Positions 15,956 to 27,800 are shown, counted from the first letter of the stretch. The stretch is 64,000 nucleotides of DNA from SpSt-333 sp040751955 (GCA_040751955.1 JBFMFY010000009.1:1-64000), one strand, 5' to 3'. Notes: a model not told the origin generated them from the letters alone. Program-made: numbers and translations.

Positions 15956-17116
15956 TCAGTACAAAAACATCGGCTTGCCGATTACGTTGAACACCTTTGG
16001 GCGGTAATTTTCTGAATCGTACAACTCTTGCACATCCACGCGCTTCACACCATCCAGGATTGATTTGATCGGAATCGTGGTGTACTTGCCGTCGCGCAGA
16101 GCCACCATTCTGCCGGTATGTTTTTTCAACACGAGATCGGTTGCGAGATTCGCGTAACACATCGCCACCATCCTGTCGAGTGCATCCGGTTCGCCGCTGC
16201 GCATCAGGTATGCAACCTGTTGATTGATAATGTGCGATCCGGTAATTTTTTGAATCGCTTCACCGGTGATCTGTCCGATGCCGCCGAGTTTTTTATGTCC
16301 GTACGCATCCGCCTGTCCGTACTCGATCACTTTTCCTCCGACCATCTGCGCTCCTTCGGAGATCGTCATGATCGCGTAGCCGCTCGGATTCATTTTCTTG
16401 TCGTGCATCAGCAGTGCGGCAAGTTTTTCAGGATCGAAGTGCACTTCGGAAATGATCGCGCGGTCAACCCCCGCCAGGTATGCGGAGATGAGAGACGTTT
16501 CACCGGAGTTGCGTCCGAATAATTCGATCACTGCAATGCGCTCGTGCGAACCTGCCGATGTGCGGAGGTTGGTGATGAATTCGACGCTGCGTGTCACCGC
16601 AGTCGAAAATCCGATGCAGTAATCGGTGCCGTACACATCGTTGTCCATTGTTTTCGGGATCGCGACGACCGGAAATTTCTCTTCATTCAGCCGGACAGCG
16701 AAACTCTGCGTATCGTCGCCGCCGATGGTAATGAGAACATCGATCTTAAGGTACTCAAGCACCTTGAGAATGTGTGGTGTAAAATCGCTGTTTGGATCTC
16801 CGTCTTGCGGCGGACGTTTCGGATCCTGTAAAAATTTTGGTATGTCCGACCATTTTACTTTTTGCGGATTCGTCCGTGATGTATGCAGAAACGTACCGCC
16901 GGAGCGATCGATCGTACGGGTGTTCTGTTTGGTTAGAGGAAGCACCCAATTTTTTTGATCTTCAACGTCGTCGATATTGAAGTTCAGCAATCCGCCCCAC
17001 CCGCGGCGGATGCCGTACACTTCGGCACCGGTATCGGTGGCGTGATAGACAACTTCTTTAATGCAGGGATTGAGTCCGGGAACGTCGCCGCCGCCGGTAA
17101 GAATTCCTATTCGCAT
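15956..17116 (-). CDS. pfp: 6-phosphofructokinase, PPi-dependent-type signature
   Basis: A 386-residue glycolytic enzyme that phosphorylates fructose 6-phosphate. The N-terminal loop is TGGGDVPGLNP. At the phosphoryl-donor site the sequence is GGDDT (residues 132-136), and the catalytic loop is PKTMDND (154-160). In ATP enzymes of the E. coli type these read GGDGS and PGTIDND. Asp at the first position and Lys at the second are the known markers of pyrophosphate-dependent enzymes, so PPi use is inferred. SAGSHERIAVIELFGRNSG and the basic sugar-phosphate site are present. It is monocistronic; a dispersed repeat lies upstream. Confidence 0.88.
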   Translation of the reverse strand: MRIGILTGGGDVPGLNPCIKEVVYHATDTGAEVYGIRRGWGGLLNFNIDDVEDQKNWVLPLTKQNTRTIDRSGGTFLHTSRTNPQKVKWSDIPKFLQDPKRPPQDGDPNSDFTPHILKVLEYLKIDVLITIGGDDTQSFAVRLNEEKFPVVAIPKTMDNDVYGTDYCIGFSTAVTRSVEFITNLRTSAGSHERIAVIELFGRNSGETSLISAYLAGVDRAIISEVHFDPEKLAALLMHDKKMNPSGYAIMTISEGAQMVGGKVIEYGQADAYGHKKLGGIGQITGEAIQKITGSHIINQQVAYLMRSGEPDALDRMVAMCYANLATDLVLKKHTGRMVALRDGKYTTIPIKSILDGVKRVDVQELYDSENYRPKVFNVIGKPMFLY

Positions 17117-17194
17117 GGTTTTTCCTTTCGTAGTAGCAGAGTGTTATGTCCTAAAAAAGCGGAGTGAACCGATTTGCTTGCCGCCAAATTGACG

Positions 17195-17282
17195 GTCATT
17201 GCGAGGGAGCAAGGCGACCGAAGCAATCTCTGCTGTTTAAGGTAAAAAAAGATTGCTTCGCCAGAAAACGGCTCGCAATGAC
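17195..17282. repeat. Dispersed palindromic repeat (GTCATTGCGAG type)
   Basis: An 88-bp element bounded by GTCATTGCGAG (17195-17205) and its reverse complement CTCGCAATGAC (17272-17282), with an inner pair GAAGCAATCT / AGATTGCTTC. This sequence type is widespread in intergenic regions of many bacteria. It occupies the 343-nt gap between pfk and the next methyltransferase; the remaining A/T-rich part shows no ORF. Confidence 0.75.
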
Positions 17283-17459
17283 ATTGATCAGGTTTTTAAA
17301 ATATCCTTCAAACTGCATTGCAAAAAATATACCATGGCAGAATGCGGAAATTTTAACTTTATTGCAATGCAAGATTTTCAATTCCGCAAAAAGCGGTCGT
17401 TGACTTTTGCAATTGAGAAAGAAATAAACCACAGATTCACAGAAGAAAAAGGAATCAAC

Positions 17460-18071
17460 TCATGAGAACTTTTTTGATGCAATGATTGTATCATTCATCG
17501 GAGTTGCCACATCTTCCACTGAGTGAAACGATTCCGATACAATTTCCCGAATTCTCGCCATGTCGATGTTTCCCTCATGATGATTGTTCTTGTACACGAT
17601 CCGGTGAATCTCTCGCATTGCATCGAAACCGGTTCTGTTGAAATCGCCGATCACCAATGTTCCGTCCGGACGGATCACACGGACCATTTCGCGCAGGCAT
17701 TGTTCCGGCTGTGCGACCTCGTGAAGGGTGTTCAAACAGAACAAGAGAGGAATAGCATTGGTGCAGAAGGGGAGAGATTCCATGTTCAACCGAATGAACT
17801 GCATGCGATTCAGGTTTGCCGGCGGAATTCTCTTCACAGCGCGTTCGTGATCAATCAGTGACGAATCGCCGGTGATTACAGTGGAAAATAACCCGGACAA
17901 CACTGCGCACATCCTTCCCGTTCCTGTTGCAAGTTCTATTACGAAGGATGAAACTGTTTGAACACGGCTCGCGATAGTAAAGTATTCCTTTGTCAGATCG
18001 AATCCCCACGAGAGAAGAAGTCGGTCACTGTCGGAAAGAGGAATTGGTGAAATAAAAGAATTGGAATACAC
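17460..18071 (-). CDS. Class I SAM-dependent methyltransferase
   Basis: A 203-residue Methyltransf_11-type protein starting at GTG 18071. The SAM-binding loop is ELATGTGRM, with a glycine-rich but non-canonical alanine. Then come TGDSSLIDHERA (acidic end of strand 2), LPFCTNAIPLLFCLNTLHEV and VIRPDGTLVIGDFNRTG (post-motif III). It is short, lacking extra substrate lid elements, and the substrate is unknown. It lies between pfk and a paaG-like gene, both separated from it by dispersed repeats, so no operon partner can be named. Confidence 0.8.
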   Translation of the reverse strand: MYSNSFISPIPLSDSDRLLLSWGFDLTKEYFTIASRVQTVSSFVIELATGTGRMCAVLSGLFSTVITGDSSLIDHERAVKRIPPANLNRMQFIRLNMESLPFCTNAIPLLFCLNTLHEVAQPEQCLREMVRVIRPDGTLVIGDFNRTGFDAMREIHRIVYKNNHHEGNIDMARIREIVSESFHSVEDVATPMNDTIIASKKFS

Positions 18072-18089
18072 GATGATCTCTTTTTCAGT

Positions 18090-18150
18090 TTGTCATTCCG
18101 GCGCGAGCCGGAATCCAGGAACCGGATGCCGGCGTTTGCTGGCATGACAA
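18090..18150. repeat. Dispersed palindromic repeat (GTCATTCCGGCG type)
   Basis: Ends TTGTCAT (18090-18096) and ATGACAA (18144-18150), with internal GCCGGAATCC / GGATGCCGGC pairing. It is a common type of intergenic repeat in diverse bacteria. It is squeezed between the paaG-like stop codon (18156) and the methyltransferase start (18071). Confidence 0.7.
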
Positions 18151-18155
18151 AACAT

Positions 18156-18938
18156 TCATTTTCCCGTAAACTTCGCGGGACGCTTTTCAATGAATGCTGC
18201 AAGACCCTCTTTATGATCGTTCGTTTGTGCGGCGACTTCCTGCATCATCGCTTCGTAGGCGAGAAGTTCATCGAACGTCATCGTGAGAGACTTGTTGAGC
18301 GTCCGCTTGATGATGCCGATCGCTTTCGGCGCTCCTTGCGTCAGTTTTTCGGCGAGAGTGTACGTCTCTTTCTCCAGTTCGGAGTGCGGCACAACCTTAT
18401 TTACGAGCCCGACTTTCTCCGCTTCTGCTGCATCGATATCTTTTCCTGTTGCGGCGTATTCGAATGCTTTTGCTGTTCCCACGAGCCGCGGCAGAAACCA
18501 ATGCGAGCCCGAATCTGCCACTAATCCGATGCGGACGAATGCCTGAATCAGTTTTGCTTTGTCGCTCATGATGCGCAGGTCGCACGCGAGTGCGAAACTG
18601 AATCCTGCCCCTGCCGCCACGCCGTTGATCATGCCGATGATCGGCTTTTCGATGGAACGCATTTGCTTGATGATGGGATTGTATCCTTCTTCCAGCATTT
18701 TCTTCATGGATGATTTCGCATCCTGATATTCTTTCAGATCTTGTCCGGAGCAGAATGCTTTTTCACCAGCGCCACGCAGAACGATGCAGCGTACGTTCGG
18801 ATCTTTTTCCGCCTGTTTGAACGCGTCAAGAAGTTCTTTTTTCATCTGCTCATTCACCGCGTTGAACAGTTCCGGGCGGTTGAGCGTTATAGAAAGTGTG
18901 TTATTGGAGACAGAGTAGAGGATAGTTTGGTAGTTCAT
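18156..18938 (-). CDS. paaG: Enoyl-CoA hydratase/isomerase family protein (PaaG-like)
   Basis: A 260-residue crotonase-fold enzyme acting on CoA thioesters. The oxyanion-hole segments are CSGQDLKEY and INGVAAGAGFSFALACDLRI. The second catalytic region reads GLVADSGSHWFLPRLVG, carrying Asp where hydratases have Glu. This matches the PaaG/ECI-type pattern of isomerases (1,2-epoxyphenylacetyl-CoA or 2,3-dehydroadipyl-CoA isomerase) rather than a hydratase. No other phenylacetate genes are in the window, so the physiological substrate is open. It ends GLAAFIEKRPAKFTGK, a normal family C-terminus. Confidence 0.8.
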   Translation of the reverse strand: MNYQTILYSVSNNTLSITLNRPELFNAVNEQMKKELLDAFKQAEKDPNVRCIVLRGAGEKAFCSGQDLKEYQDAKSSMKKMLEEGYNPIIKQMRSIEKPIIGMINGVAAGAGFSFALACDLRIMSDKAKLIQAFVRIGLVADSGSHWFLPRLVGTAKAFEYAATGKDIDAAEAEKVGLVNKVVPHSELEKETYTLAEKLTQGAPKAIGIIKRTLNKSLTMTFDELLAYEAMMQEVAAQTNDHKEGLAAFIEKRPAKFTGK

Positions 18939-19001
18939 GATACTTCCATTGATAACACGAATATGAAACAGATTATTGTTCCAATAATCCCGCTTTAAAA
19001 C

Positions 19002-19031
19002 AAAAGAAGCAACTCTGCGGCTGCTTCTTTT
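19002..19031 (-). terminator. Intrinsic terminator of the outer-membrane protein gene
   Basis: AAAAGAAGCA (19002-19011) pairs with TGCTTCTTTT (19022-19031). On the minus strand the hairpin is followed by TTTTGTTTTAAAG, a good U-tract. It lies 22 nt after the stop codon at 19053 and insulates the paaG-like gene downstream. Confidence 0.8.
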
Positions 19032-19052
19032 GCTCTACTCGTGAGAAATTTA

Positions 19053-20801
19053 CTACGGAAGAATGTTGACTCCCGCCAGCCATTGCAAGTTCAACTCTCT
19101 GTTTACAGTGTATGGAATAGCCAGCAGCCGAATATTGATTCCTTCCGCAGGTTGAACCGTGAAACCGGCGATGACAGACATGGAGTTTGCCGTTTGCGAT
19201 GGTCGTGGTGTATTGTAGCGCTCATACATCGGAAGATCGGTTTGCTGCAGAACACCGTCTTTATATTGTTCCCGTTTGAGATACTCAACGTTGATCAGTT
19301 CGCCCTCTTCAACCGTAAGGAACCTGCGGTTGAAGCCGAGATTCATCGTGAAGTACGGATTCAGCGGAAGGTCAAGCATGAACGGAATCTGCAGGTCGTT
19401 CTGTGACCTGTCGTTACTCCAGGAAAAATTTTTATTCTCGATCGTACGATTGGTAGTGTACGGCTGCGAAGTATTTTGAAAATACCCCTCGCGTTCCAAC
19501 TCGGAGTATTCCCGGGTTGCCGTGGTTAACGATTGATCATTGTACACTATGCCGAATGAAAATGAAAGTTTATTTTCTGTTTTGAATGTCAATGCCGCAG
19601 CAATTCGGTGTCCACGCAGCGTACGGTCGCCCGCTCCGCTGCTGTTGAAGACGGAAGTGTATCCGTTGGAGTAGGAATATGTGGGACTCCGTTGATTCTC
19701 TTTATATTCATCGTTGTCCCTTGCAAAAAGAGAGAGATCGCGTCCCTGTTTTTTATATATGTATGAGGTTGTCATCGTAACAGTTGAAGAGAGTACGATC
19801 CGTGAATTGGCGCCGAGTGTTATTCCATTGCCGGTGTGTTTCCAATTTCTATTATTATCTTTTTGAGACTCGTATGAATTTGCAGGTGTTGTTCCGCTGT
19901 AACGAGTATTCATTGCAGATTGATACACTTCTCGCTGCACCACGTCGCCAATGGAGTATGCCGCAGTTGCACCGACTACAATGTGGTCATTGACATGCAG
20001 TTCAGCGCCGATCGAAACATCCCACAGTTGATATTCCTGACTTCGTTGGTTGTCGTCGGAATAGAAACTTGAATTTGCCGATCCCGATGTCATTCGTACC
20101 TGCGGTCCGTACTCACCGTTGCGGTCGAACAGTGAGCGTCCTATTCGGACGCCAATGGAAAGGTCATCTGTAACTTTATAGCCGGAAAAGAGTGCGATGA
20201 AATGTCCCGTGTTGCGTACGTGATCAACCCCGTGGTATGAAATATCCATTGATCTATCCATTGCATAAGGATTCGCCCCATAATTCTCAATAGGGTAGAA
20301 AGGCTCCGACTGAGAGATCAGTTCGTATGAAACGCCGAGTGTCAGTGCGGGCATCGATTCAGGAAAGGGTTTTCCGAGTACTGCTGATGAAAACGCGGGT
20401 TCAACAGATAATTTTGTTGTTCCCGGATAATACGGATAGGGCCATATATCATTGAACACCGAAACACTTTCAGACATAAGAATTGGTCCACGATAATAGT
20501 CATACTCCCGTTCAAGATCCCTGTTCGTCCGGTAATCGAAGTAGAGATAGGTATGTTGATCTGCCGATGTGATGCCAGCAGGATTGATTTGCAGGTTCAT
20601 AAGCGGGTGATCCACAATTCCTGAAAGTTCGCTTGAAAATTCATCAACGCCGTACGGATTGATGAACGTAGGCGTGAAAAAAAATGACTGGTCTTCAAAC
20701 CGCTCTTCCATTGGATAGGTATTTGGATAATACCACCATTGGCTGGTGAGAAGCGAGGTAGAGAAGATGAACAGCACGAACGATTTCACGATATGTTTCA
20801 T
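19053..20801 (-). CDS. Putative outer-membrane beta-barrel protein
   Basis: A 582-residue protein. The ATG at 20801 is preferred because GGAGGCGTTA sits just before it and it begins a signal peptide (KHIVKSFVLFIFSTSLLTSQ); an in-frame start at 20912 would overlap the upstream crotonase gene. The mature part is rich in Tyr, Asn and Ser, with alternating strand patterns such as LSIGVRIGRSLF and LSFSFGIVYND, and contains NPAGIT near the N-terminus. This looks like a FadL/PorV-like transport or assembly barrel. No sequence motif gives a substrate. It sits between two enoyl-CoA hydratase family genes, so hydrophobic substrate uptake is a possible role. Confidence 0.72.
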   Translation of the reverse strand: MKHIVKSFVLFIFSTSLLTSQWWYYPNTYPMEERFEDQSFFFTPTFINPYGVDEFSSELSGIVDHPLMNLQINPAGITSADQHTYLYFDYRTNRDLEREYDYYRGPILMSESVSVFNDIWPYPYYPGTTKLSVEPAFSSAVLGKPFPESMPALTLGVSYELISQSEPFYPIENYGANPYAMDRSMDISYHGVDHVRNTGHFIALFSGYKVTDDLSIGVRIGRSLFDRNGEYGPQVRMTSGSANSSFYSDDNQRSQEYQLWDVSIGAELHVNDHIVVGATAAYSIGDVVQREVYQSAMNTRYSGTTPANSYESQKDNNRNWKHTGNGITLGANSRIVLSSTVTMTTSYIYKKQGRDLSLFARDNDEYKENQRSPTYSYSNGYTSVFNSSGAGDRTLRGHRIAAALTFKTENKLSFSFGIVYNDQSLTTATREYSELEREGYFQNTSQPYTTNRTIENKNFSWSNDRSQNDLQIPFMLDLPLNPYFTMNLGFNRRFLTVEEGELINVEYLKREQYKDGVLQQTDLPMYERYNTPRPSQTANSMSVIAGFTVQPAEGINIRLLAIPYTVNRELNLQWLAGVNILP

Positions 20802-20877
20802 AACGCCTCCAATGTGGTGCGTACGTGTACAAAATTCCGATTTGAGGAGGAAAAAATCAAGGAGGAATATCTTCCTT

Positions 20878-21651
20878 TCATTTTCCTTTCCACACCGGCT
20901 TTCTTTTTTCAATGAATGCTTTCATGCCCTCTTTCTGATCTTCAGTTGCAAAGAGCGAATTGAACTTATGCCGCTCAACATCGAGCGATTCATCGAGAGG
21001 GAGATTGGCTGCTTTGTTGATCATCTCTTTTGCTGCCTGAACGGCAACGGGTGCTTTTTCTGCAATTTTTTTTGCAAGGGATTTTGCCTCTTCCAATAAG
21101 AATTCACTCGGTACAACTTTGTTCACAAGTCCCCACTTCAGTGCATCGTCGGCAGAAAACATGTCGCCAGTAAGAATCAATTCCATCGCTTTGTATTTCC
21201 CGACGGCGCGTGTCAATCGCTGTGTTCCTCCCATGCCGGGAATGACGCCGAGATTGACTTCCGGTTGACCGAACTTTGCAGTTTCACTTGCAATGATAAT
21301 GTCACATGCCATCACCAGTTCGCAGCCCCCGCCGAGTGCGAATCCGTTGACAGCGGCAATAATCGGTTTTTTGATTTTTCTCAAATGATCGAATGGAGCG
21401 AATTGGTTCTCCTGCGCCATCTGCTTTTCCGATTTATCCGCCATCTCTTTGATGTCGGCTCCGGCTGCAAAAGCCTTCTCGTTGCCTGTGATCACAGAAC
21501 AGTACAGCGTGTCGTCGTGATCAATGTCGAATAATGCTTCGTATAACTCTCTCAAAACTTGTGAGTTAAGGGCATTGAGAGCTTGCGGGCGATTGATCTG
21601 AATTAAGGCAAAACCATTCTGTTTTGTCACTACTAAAGTTTCAAATGCCAT
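20878..21651 (-). CDS. crt: Enoyl-CoA hydratase (crotonase)
   Basis: A 257-residue short-chain enoyl-CoA hydratase of beta-oxidation. Oxyanion-hole blocks are FAAGADIKEM and VNGFALGGGCELVMACDI, the latter supplying the first catalytic Glu. GQPEVNLGVIPGMGGTQRL supplies the second Glu, so both catalytic residues are intact, unlike in the PaaG-like paralogue at 18156. The C-terminus EGMKAFIEKRKPVWKGK is typical. It begins with ATG at 21651 after AAGGAGAAAAT. It probably works with the 3-hydroxyacyl-CoA dehydrogenase encoded at 14967 in the same pathway. Confidence 0.93.
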   Translation of the reverse strand: MAFETLVVTKQNGFALIQINRPQALNALNSQVLRELYEALFDIDHDDTLYCSVITGNEKAFAAGADIKEMADKSEKQMAQENQFAPFDHLRKIKKPIIAAVNGFALGGGCELVMACDIIIASETAKFGQPEVNLGVIPGMGGTQRLTRAVGKYKAMELILTGDMFSADDALKWGLVNKVVPSEFLLEEAKSLAKKIAEKAPVAVQAAKEMINKAANLPLDESLDVERHKFNSLFATEDQKEGMKAFIEKRKPVWKGK

Positions 21652-21836
21652 ATTTTCTCCTTGTAATACTCAATTAATTTTCACAAATATAGACGAAGTG
21701 AGTTGAAAATGAAAGCGTGAAGTTTTTTTACATCATTTGAGGATCAATTCACTGACCGCGCTCCAGACCAATTAATGGATCGATGACATCTACGTTACTT
21801 CACCATTCACTTCAGCATACCTCCAAGGGGACCTCC

Positions 21837-24800
21837 ATGAAGATTACAGTATCGCTCCGACGATATTACGTCGCTTTTTTTATTATTTCTTGCGGCGTGA
21901 TGTATTCACAAAATATTGATGCCTTAGATTTCTCTGCCAAGAAAAAGATTGATGCATCTCTGCAACATGTAATTGCTGCGAAGGCTGCATTCCCCGCTCA
22001 ACGGATTCAAACCATCGAATCATATGCCGCTGGAGAACGATTAGCTGAATCACTCGGCGATGTTGTTGGGGTGCTGATCAAATCGAAAGGACAGATTCAT
22101 GACTATGTTCGTTCAATCGGCGGTGTGGTCGGATCGCGGCACGGAGATATTTATACTGCGCTGGTTCCATTGAATGCAGTTTCACAAATCGCACAACAAC
22201 AGTCAGTCTCATACATCGAGGCTTCACGACGACTTTATACTTCTCTTCAACTGAGTCTCTCCAAAACCGGCGCCGATGTTCTTCATGCTCTTGCGGATCC
22301 AACAAAGCGATTGACGGGAAAAGGAGTCATCATCGGATTTACCGATTCCGGCATCAATACCGATCACCCGAATTTTAGAACAGCTGACGGAAAGACTCGC
22401 ATACTCTACGTGTGGGACCAGTACGCTACCTCCGGTGGGACACCCCCGACCGGATTCACATATGGTATTGAGAAGGATGCCGCCGCCATCAATTCAGGAT
22501 TGTGGTCCATGTACGACGGTGGGATGCATGGTACGCATGTTTCCGGCATCGCCGCTGGTAACGGACTTCCGGCAAAACAATATGTCGGTATGGCGCCCGA
22601 AGCAAACATCATCATGGTAGCGAACAAAGGGGATGATCTTTTTAACAGAGGGTTGACAACTGTCGGTACGCTTGACGGCTATGACTATATCCGTACGAAG
22701 GCAAAAGCGTTAGGCAGAAGATTTGTGATTAATACAAGTCAGGGGACGAATCTTGGTCCGCATGACGGCACGACATTGTTTGAACAGGCGCTCAATAATG
22801 ATGTTGCAGATGGCAATATCGTTTGTTTGGCGGCTGGCAATGAAGCGATCAGTAATCGTCATGCATCGGCGATTGTAACGACATCCGTACCGCAGGAGAT
22901 AGAATTCCAGATCACTGGTAGCTCGTCGTTGACCATACCGATGGAAGTGTGGTATGAAACAGGTGACCGACTCGTCACTCGTTTAAAGAAATCATCTCAA
23001 GCGTCGTTCCCGATGATCGTACAAGCGGTTGACACGACAGCAATCTATTCGTTCGATTCGATCACAGTATCGATCACATCGAAGATCGGTTCACCGTTGA
23101 ACGGCGATAACCAACTCTATATCACATTCCAGCCGACGATGTATCTCAGTTCTTTTAAAATGAAATTTCAATTCTCTGCTGCCAGCGGAAACCTTCTGCC
23201 CGACGGCGGACGGGTTGATCTGTGGTGGGAGAGAAATTATTCTGTCAGATTCCTGACGAATGTAGATCCATCAATGACATTCGGGATTCCTGCTGGTGCT
23301 GATTCTGCGATCACAGTCGCTTCCTACAATAATACTTCCGGATCTTTCGGCTTGGAAAACGAGATCTCGACATTCAGCGGACGGGGTCCGCGGCGCGACG
23401 GTGCTGTGAAACCGGATATTGCCGGCATAGGGGGGAATGTCACTTCCTCCATTGGTTCTTCCGGATATTCAAGTAACAGTGGTACGAGTATGTCTTCTCC
23501 GCATGTTGCAGGAGCTGTTGCTTTGCTTCTGCAGCAGGATTCCACACTTACCAATTATCAGGTCAAGAAAAAATTGTTGAATGCCGCTACCGCCGATGAA
23601 ATTACTGGCGCGGTTCCCAACGCCACATGGGGGTACGGCAGGTTGAATGTACTCAAAGCATCAGGGTACAAAGGGATAGCGCTTATCAGTCTATCAAAAG
23701 ATACCGTTGTGTTCAAAGATGCGTTCAAGGACAAGACAACATCCGATTCTGTTACAATAAAAAATCTGGGAAACGAAGATTTGAAAATCACCGGGATTAC
23801 GGCAAGTCACCCGATATTCACCGTTTCAAAATCGGTTTTCACTGTACCTCCGCATGCAACGCAAAAAATATTGATCTATGTAACGCCGACCGATACCGGA
23901 ATTTTTTCAGGATCGTTGACGATAGCAAGCGACGATACCAGTAATCCTTCCGTCAGCATCATTCTGTCAGGGAGAAGCGACTATCCGCCTGGAGCAACAT
24001 CATCACCCGATTCGATCGTTGTAACTTTAAACGAAGGGGATAGTTCGGATGCTTATATAACACTCGGAAATATCGGTGCAGGTCCGCTGCATTTTGAGAC
24101 GGGAATAGAATATCTGCCGAATGATATTTCAGCAAGTTCCTACATGCCACGGGCATTGCGTGGATCCCACAGTGCAAAATATATGCAAACGTCCAACACC
24201 GTAACTTCTAATATCAATGCGGCAGTTCTTCCGTTGCTTCCGCTCCTTATCAAAGATCCGATCGGTGACGGCGCAGAAGGTATCGATATGTCTGAACTTC
24301 GCGGAGAGCAGACAAGCACTACCATTTCAATTCAATATGTGTTAGCCCCCGCAATGACAACAATGTATTTTGCCGGATGGATCGGTTTTGATCTAGATCA
24401 AAACGATAAGACAGGTGTTCCGCTGCCGTACTCACTGCAAGGTCATGATGTCGGCTGTGAATATTATGCTCCTTTCAACCCAAGCGACGGGTTGCGGCTG
24501 TACGACACGCTTGGTTCACTTAAAGGAACATATCCCGTCACTGTTGATACTGTCGGTAAACGTATCCAATTCTCCATTCCAATCATGGCATTATCGAATG
24601 ACGACGGTCTGATGAACATTGCGACCAATGTCGGTCTCACCGGACCTGCCGATCATATTCCCGACATTGGACACATAACATTCGGGAATCTCTGGCTCTC
24701 TGTTTTTCCTAATAAAGGAACGGTTACCCCGTCCGGTTCTGTGCCGATCACGGCAAGGATGAAGACTGAAAAACTGGATGGCGGAAAATTTTTGGCACAA

Positions 24801-27800
24801 GTTGTCATCGGAACAAATGACCCTGAAAAAAGAATGATTGCTGTTCCGTTAAAATTGACTGTTGTCGGGACTCCGAATCTTGTTGTAACGGACTCAGTCA
24901 AATTTAAAACGGTGTTCATCGGATATTCAGATACGGTCAATGTACTGTTGTCAAACAACGGGTCGGATGTCCTGAATATTTCCAATATCACTGTGAACAA
25001 TGCCAGATTCAGTGTTCTTGGGCAGAGCGCATTTTCACTACTTAAAGATGCCTCCCGTATCGTGCAGATTGTCTTTACACCAAATGCTCAGGGTTTAGTG
25101 CAAGCGCAACTCTCTATTATCAGTAATGATCCAGGCTCACCGACAACGAATGTGGGTATTGTAGCTGATGGTGACTATGCACCGGTTATTGATGTATCGC
25201 CTGATTCGCTCGCATTTATTGTGAAGGAGAAAGATTCTACCGATGCTTCGTTGACGATCAGCAACAGCGGGCAAGGTCCGTTGACATGGAGTTATGGTAC
25301 TGAGGGAGCGTTTTCCACTATGGTGCAGTTACTGAACAGTATCGACCAAAATAAAAATTACCCATTCGAACCGCGAACTATTTCACATTCTTCTTTTGAC
25401 CAAGGTGCATTCGTCTCCCGCCAATCGCTGCAGCAACTTTCTTCATCAAGCAAAGTTCTTGTTATCAGAAATCAATTTGCATGGAGCATGCCTTCTCTTG
25501 ATACCGTTCTCGCGCGGCTGGGCATTGTCCCTGCGATCATCAATGCATCGACCATCTCATCCACCGATTTCTCTCAGTATGAACTCATCATTGTCAGCTC
25601 GCAGCAACCGTTCAGTTTTTACCAGATGATTGCAACACAAATGAGCAAGTTTGGCACGTATGTTCAGAACGGCGGAAAACTTGAATTTCATTACTGTCCG
25701 TTCCCAAGCGATTTTGTTGACCTGATATTCCCCGGGGGCACGACAAGTATAAATATCGGTTCTCCGTGCAACATAGTTGTTAATCCGTTGCATCCGGTGG
25801 CTGTCGGTATTCCCAGAGTATTGTATGGCAATTCAGCATCGCACATACAATTCGGTTCCATACCTGTGGGTGCAAATATTATCACCAAAGACAGTTTAAC
25901 GGGAGCTCCGACAACGATCGAGTATTCATTCGGCGCAGGTCGCATTTTATTGACCGGAATGACGTGGGAATTCTACTATAATACTACAGGAGTAAGTGAG
26001 CCCATCGGCAAGATGTTGACCAATGCTGTAACGTATATGTCGTCGGGAATGTCGTCGCAGTTTATCTCATTGATCCCATCAAGCGGAACAATTCCGGCAG
26101 GCGGAAATCAGAATGTGATTGTACGTGCAAACGCACGGAGTGTATCACCGGGAGTGTTTGATGCAAAGATCGCACTGAGGAACAATGATCCGGTACACAA
26201 TCCGTTCCTCATCCCCGTTTCGTTGAAAGTGACTGGCAAGCCGGTGATACATATTATTCCCGACAGTGTTTTGTTCGGCATAGCTCACGTCGGAGTCAAG
26301 CATGTTGATACGATCATGGTGAAGAACATCGGATCGGAACAGCTGCAGGTGAAGAATATTTCGGTTTCCGATACACTGCTTCATGTGAGTAAAACAACTT
26401 TTTCATTGCTCTCCGGCAATCAGACGGAAGTCATCGTCTCGTTCACGCCGCAAGATACGGGATTATTTTACGCACAACTGACGTTCTCAAGCAACGATTC
26501 GAACACATTGCTGAAAGATATACCCGTGCGTGGGAAGGTTATTCACCCGCCGGTGATTGGCGTTTCACCTGATTCACTCGTTGTATCCGTTGATGAACGG
26601 GATTCGACCACAAAGACATTGACAATACTCAATTCAGGGTTGGGAGAGTTGGCATGGGAGATTCCACAACCAATGTCATCATCAGTTACAGCTGCTAATT
26701 CGGAACCGGAGTTTAAACAACGCTCTCGCACGGAACGTACACAGATCGCGCAGCAACATACCCCCACGAATGGAAACAACGACGGTACGCCATCCGTTGG
26801 CGCTTATTCACTCACGACCTTGCTCTCTGCTTCCACATCAAAGAATATCGTTGTGTGGACTGCCTATTGTGATACAACGGCAGGCGGCGAGTTGGAGAAT
26901 ACCTTGAATGCAATCAAGGAATTCATTCCTACTGCCACGTTCGATACGATCTCAACGATGTCTCCCGCGGAACTTGAGGTAAAACTTTCTTCGGCCGATA
27001 TCTTCATGATGCCGGAACAGGAACGTCGAGAAGATCTATATTCGTTCGGGGTCGCGTGTTCATCAATCCTCACGACATTTGTACAAAGCGGCGGAACGAT
27101 CATTTCGCTCGACCATATTAATAGAGGATCCACGACATTTCTCAACGGTACGGGCTTGTTGACGATCGAAAATTTAAACGGGTTCGAATTCACAGCAATC
27201 GTGCACGATCCGGAAAGTCCGCTTGTGAAAGATGTTCCCGCAACTTTCTCCGCGATGAATGGATCAAACCATCATCAATCGCCGAACGGCAGAAAAATCG
27301 TCCGAGAACAATTTACCTCCAATAATATGGTGACACAACGGGATATCGGTTCGGGAAGAGTTATTTACATTGGCATGGATTTCTACAGTTACAATTCCGC
27401 TATGGCTCGACTGCTTGCCAACTGCATTAGTACATCACGCGGGAGGAATTTTGTTCGAACGGAACCTGCGGCTGGTACGATAGCGGCAGGCGGATCGCAA
27501 CCGGTGATGGTGCACTTCACCGGAAAGAATACAAAGCCAGGGGATTATTTCTCATTCTTGAACATCGTTAACAACGATCCGTTGCGAAATCCTAAGAAAG
27601 TCCCACTCCATCTCCATGTCATCGGCAAACCGATCATCAAACTTCAGCCTGATAGCATTAGCGGCATCACTGCGTTTGTCGGAATACCGTGGCACGATAC
27701 GCTTCATGTAGTGAATGAAGGTTCGGATCAACTCATCGTAACGAATACTGTCATTTCCGATACTCTTCTAAAATTCAGTACAACCAATTTTACCGTTGCT

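Noticed and set aside
18156..18938. Evidence for a complete phenylacetate degradation pathway
   Set aside because: Only a PaaG-like isomerase is present; no paaABCDE, paaK or paaZ homologue is seen in the window.
20801..20912. Longer N-terminus of the outer-membrane protein
   Set aside because: It would overlap the crotonase gene, hides the signal peptide behind 37 charged residues and lacks a ribosome site.
22326..23540. Toxin or defence role for the giant subtilase
   Set aside because: The T9SS sorting domain and beta-sandwich repeats point to an exported enzyme; nothing around it resembles immunity or defence genes.
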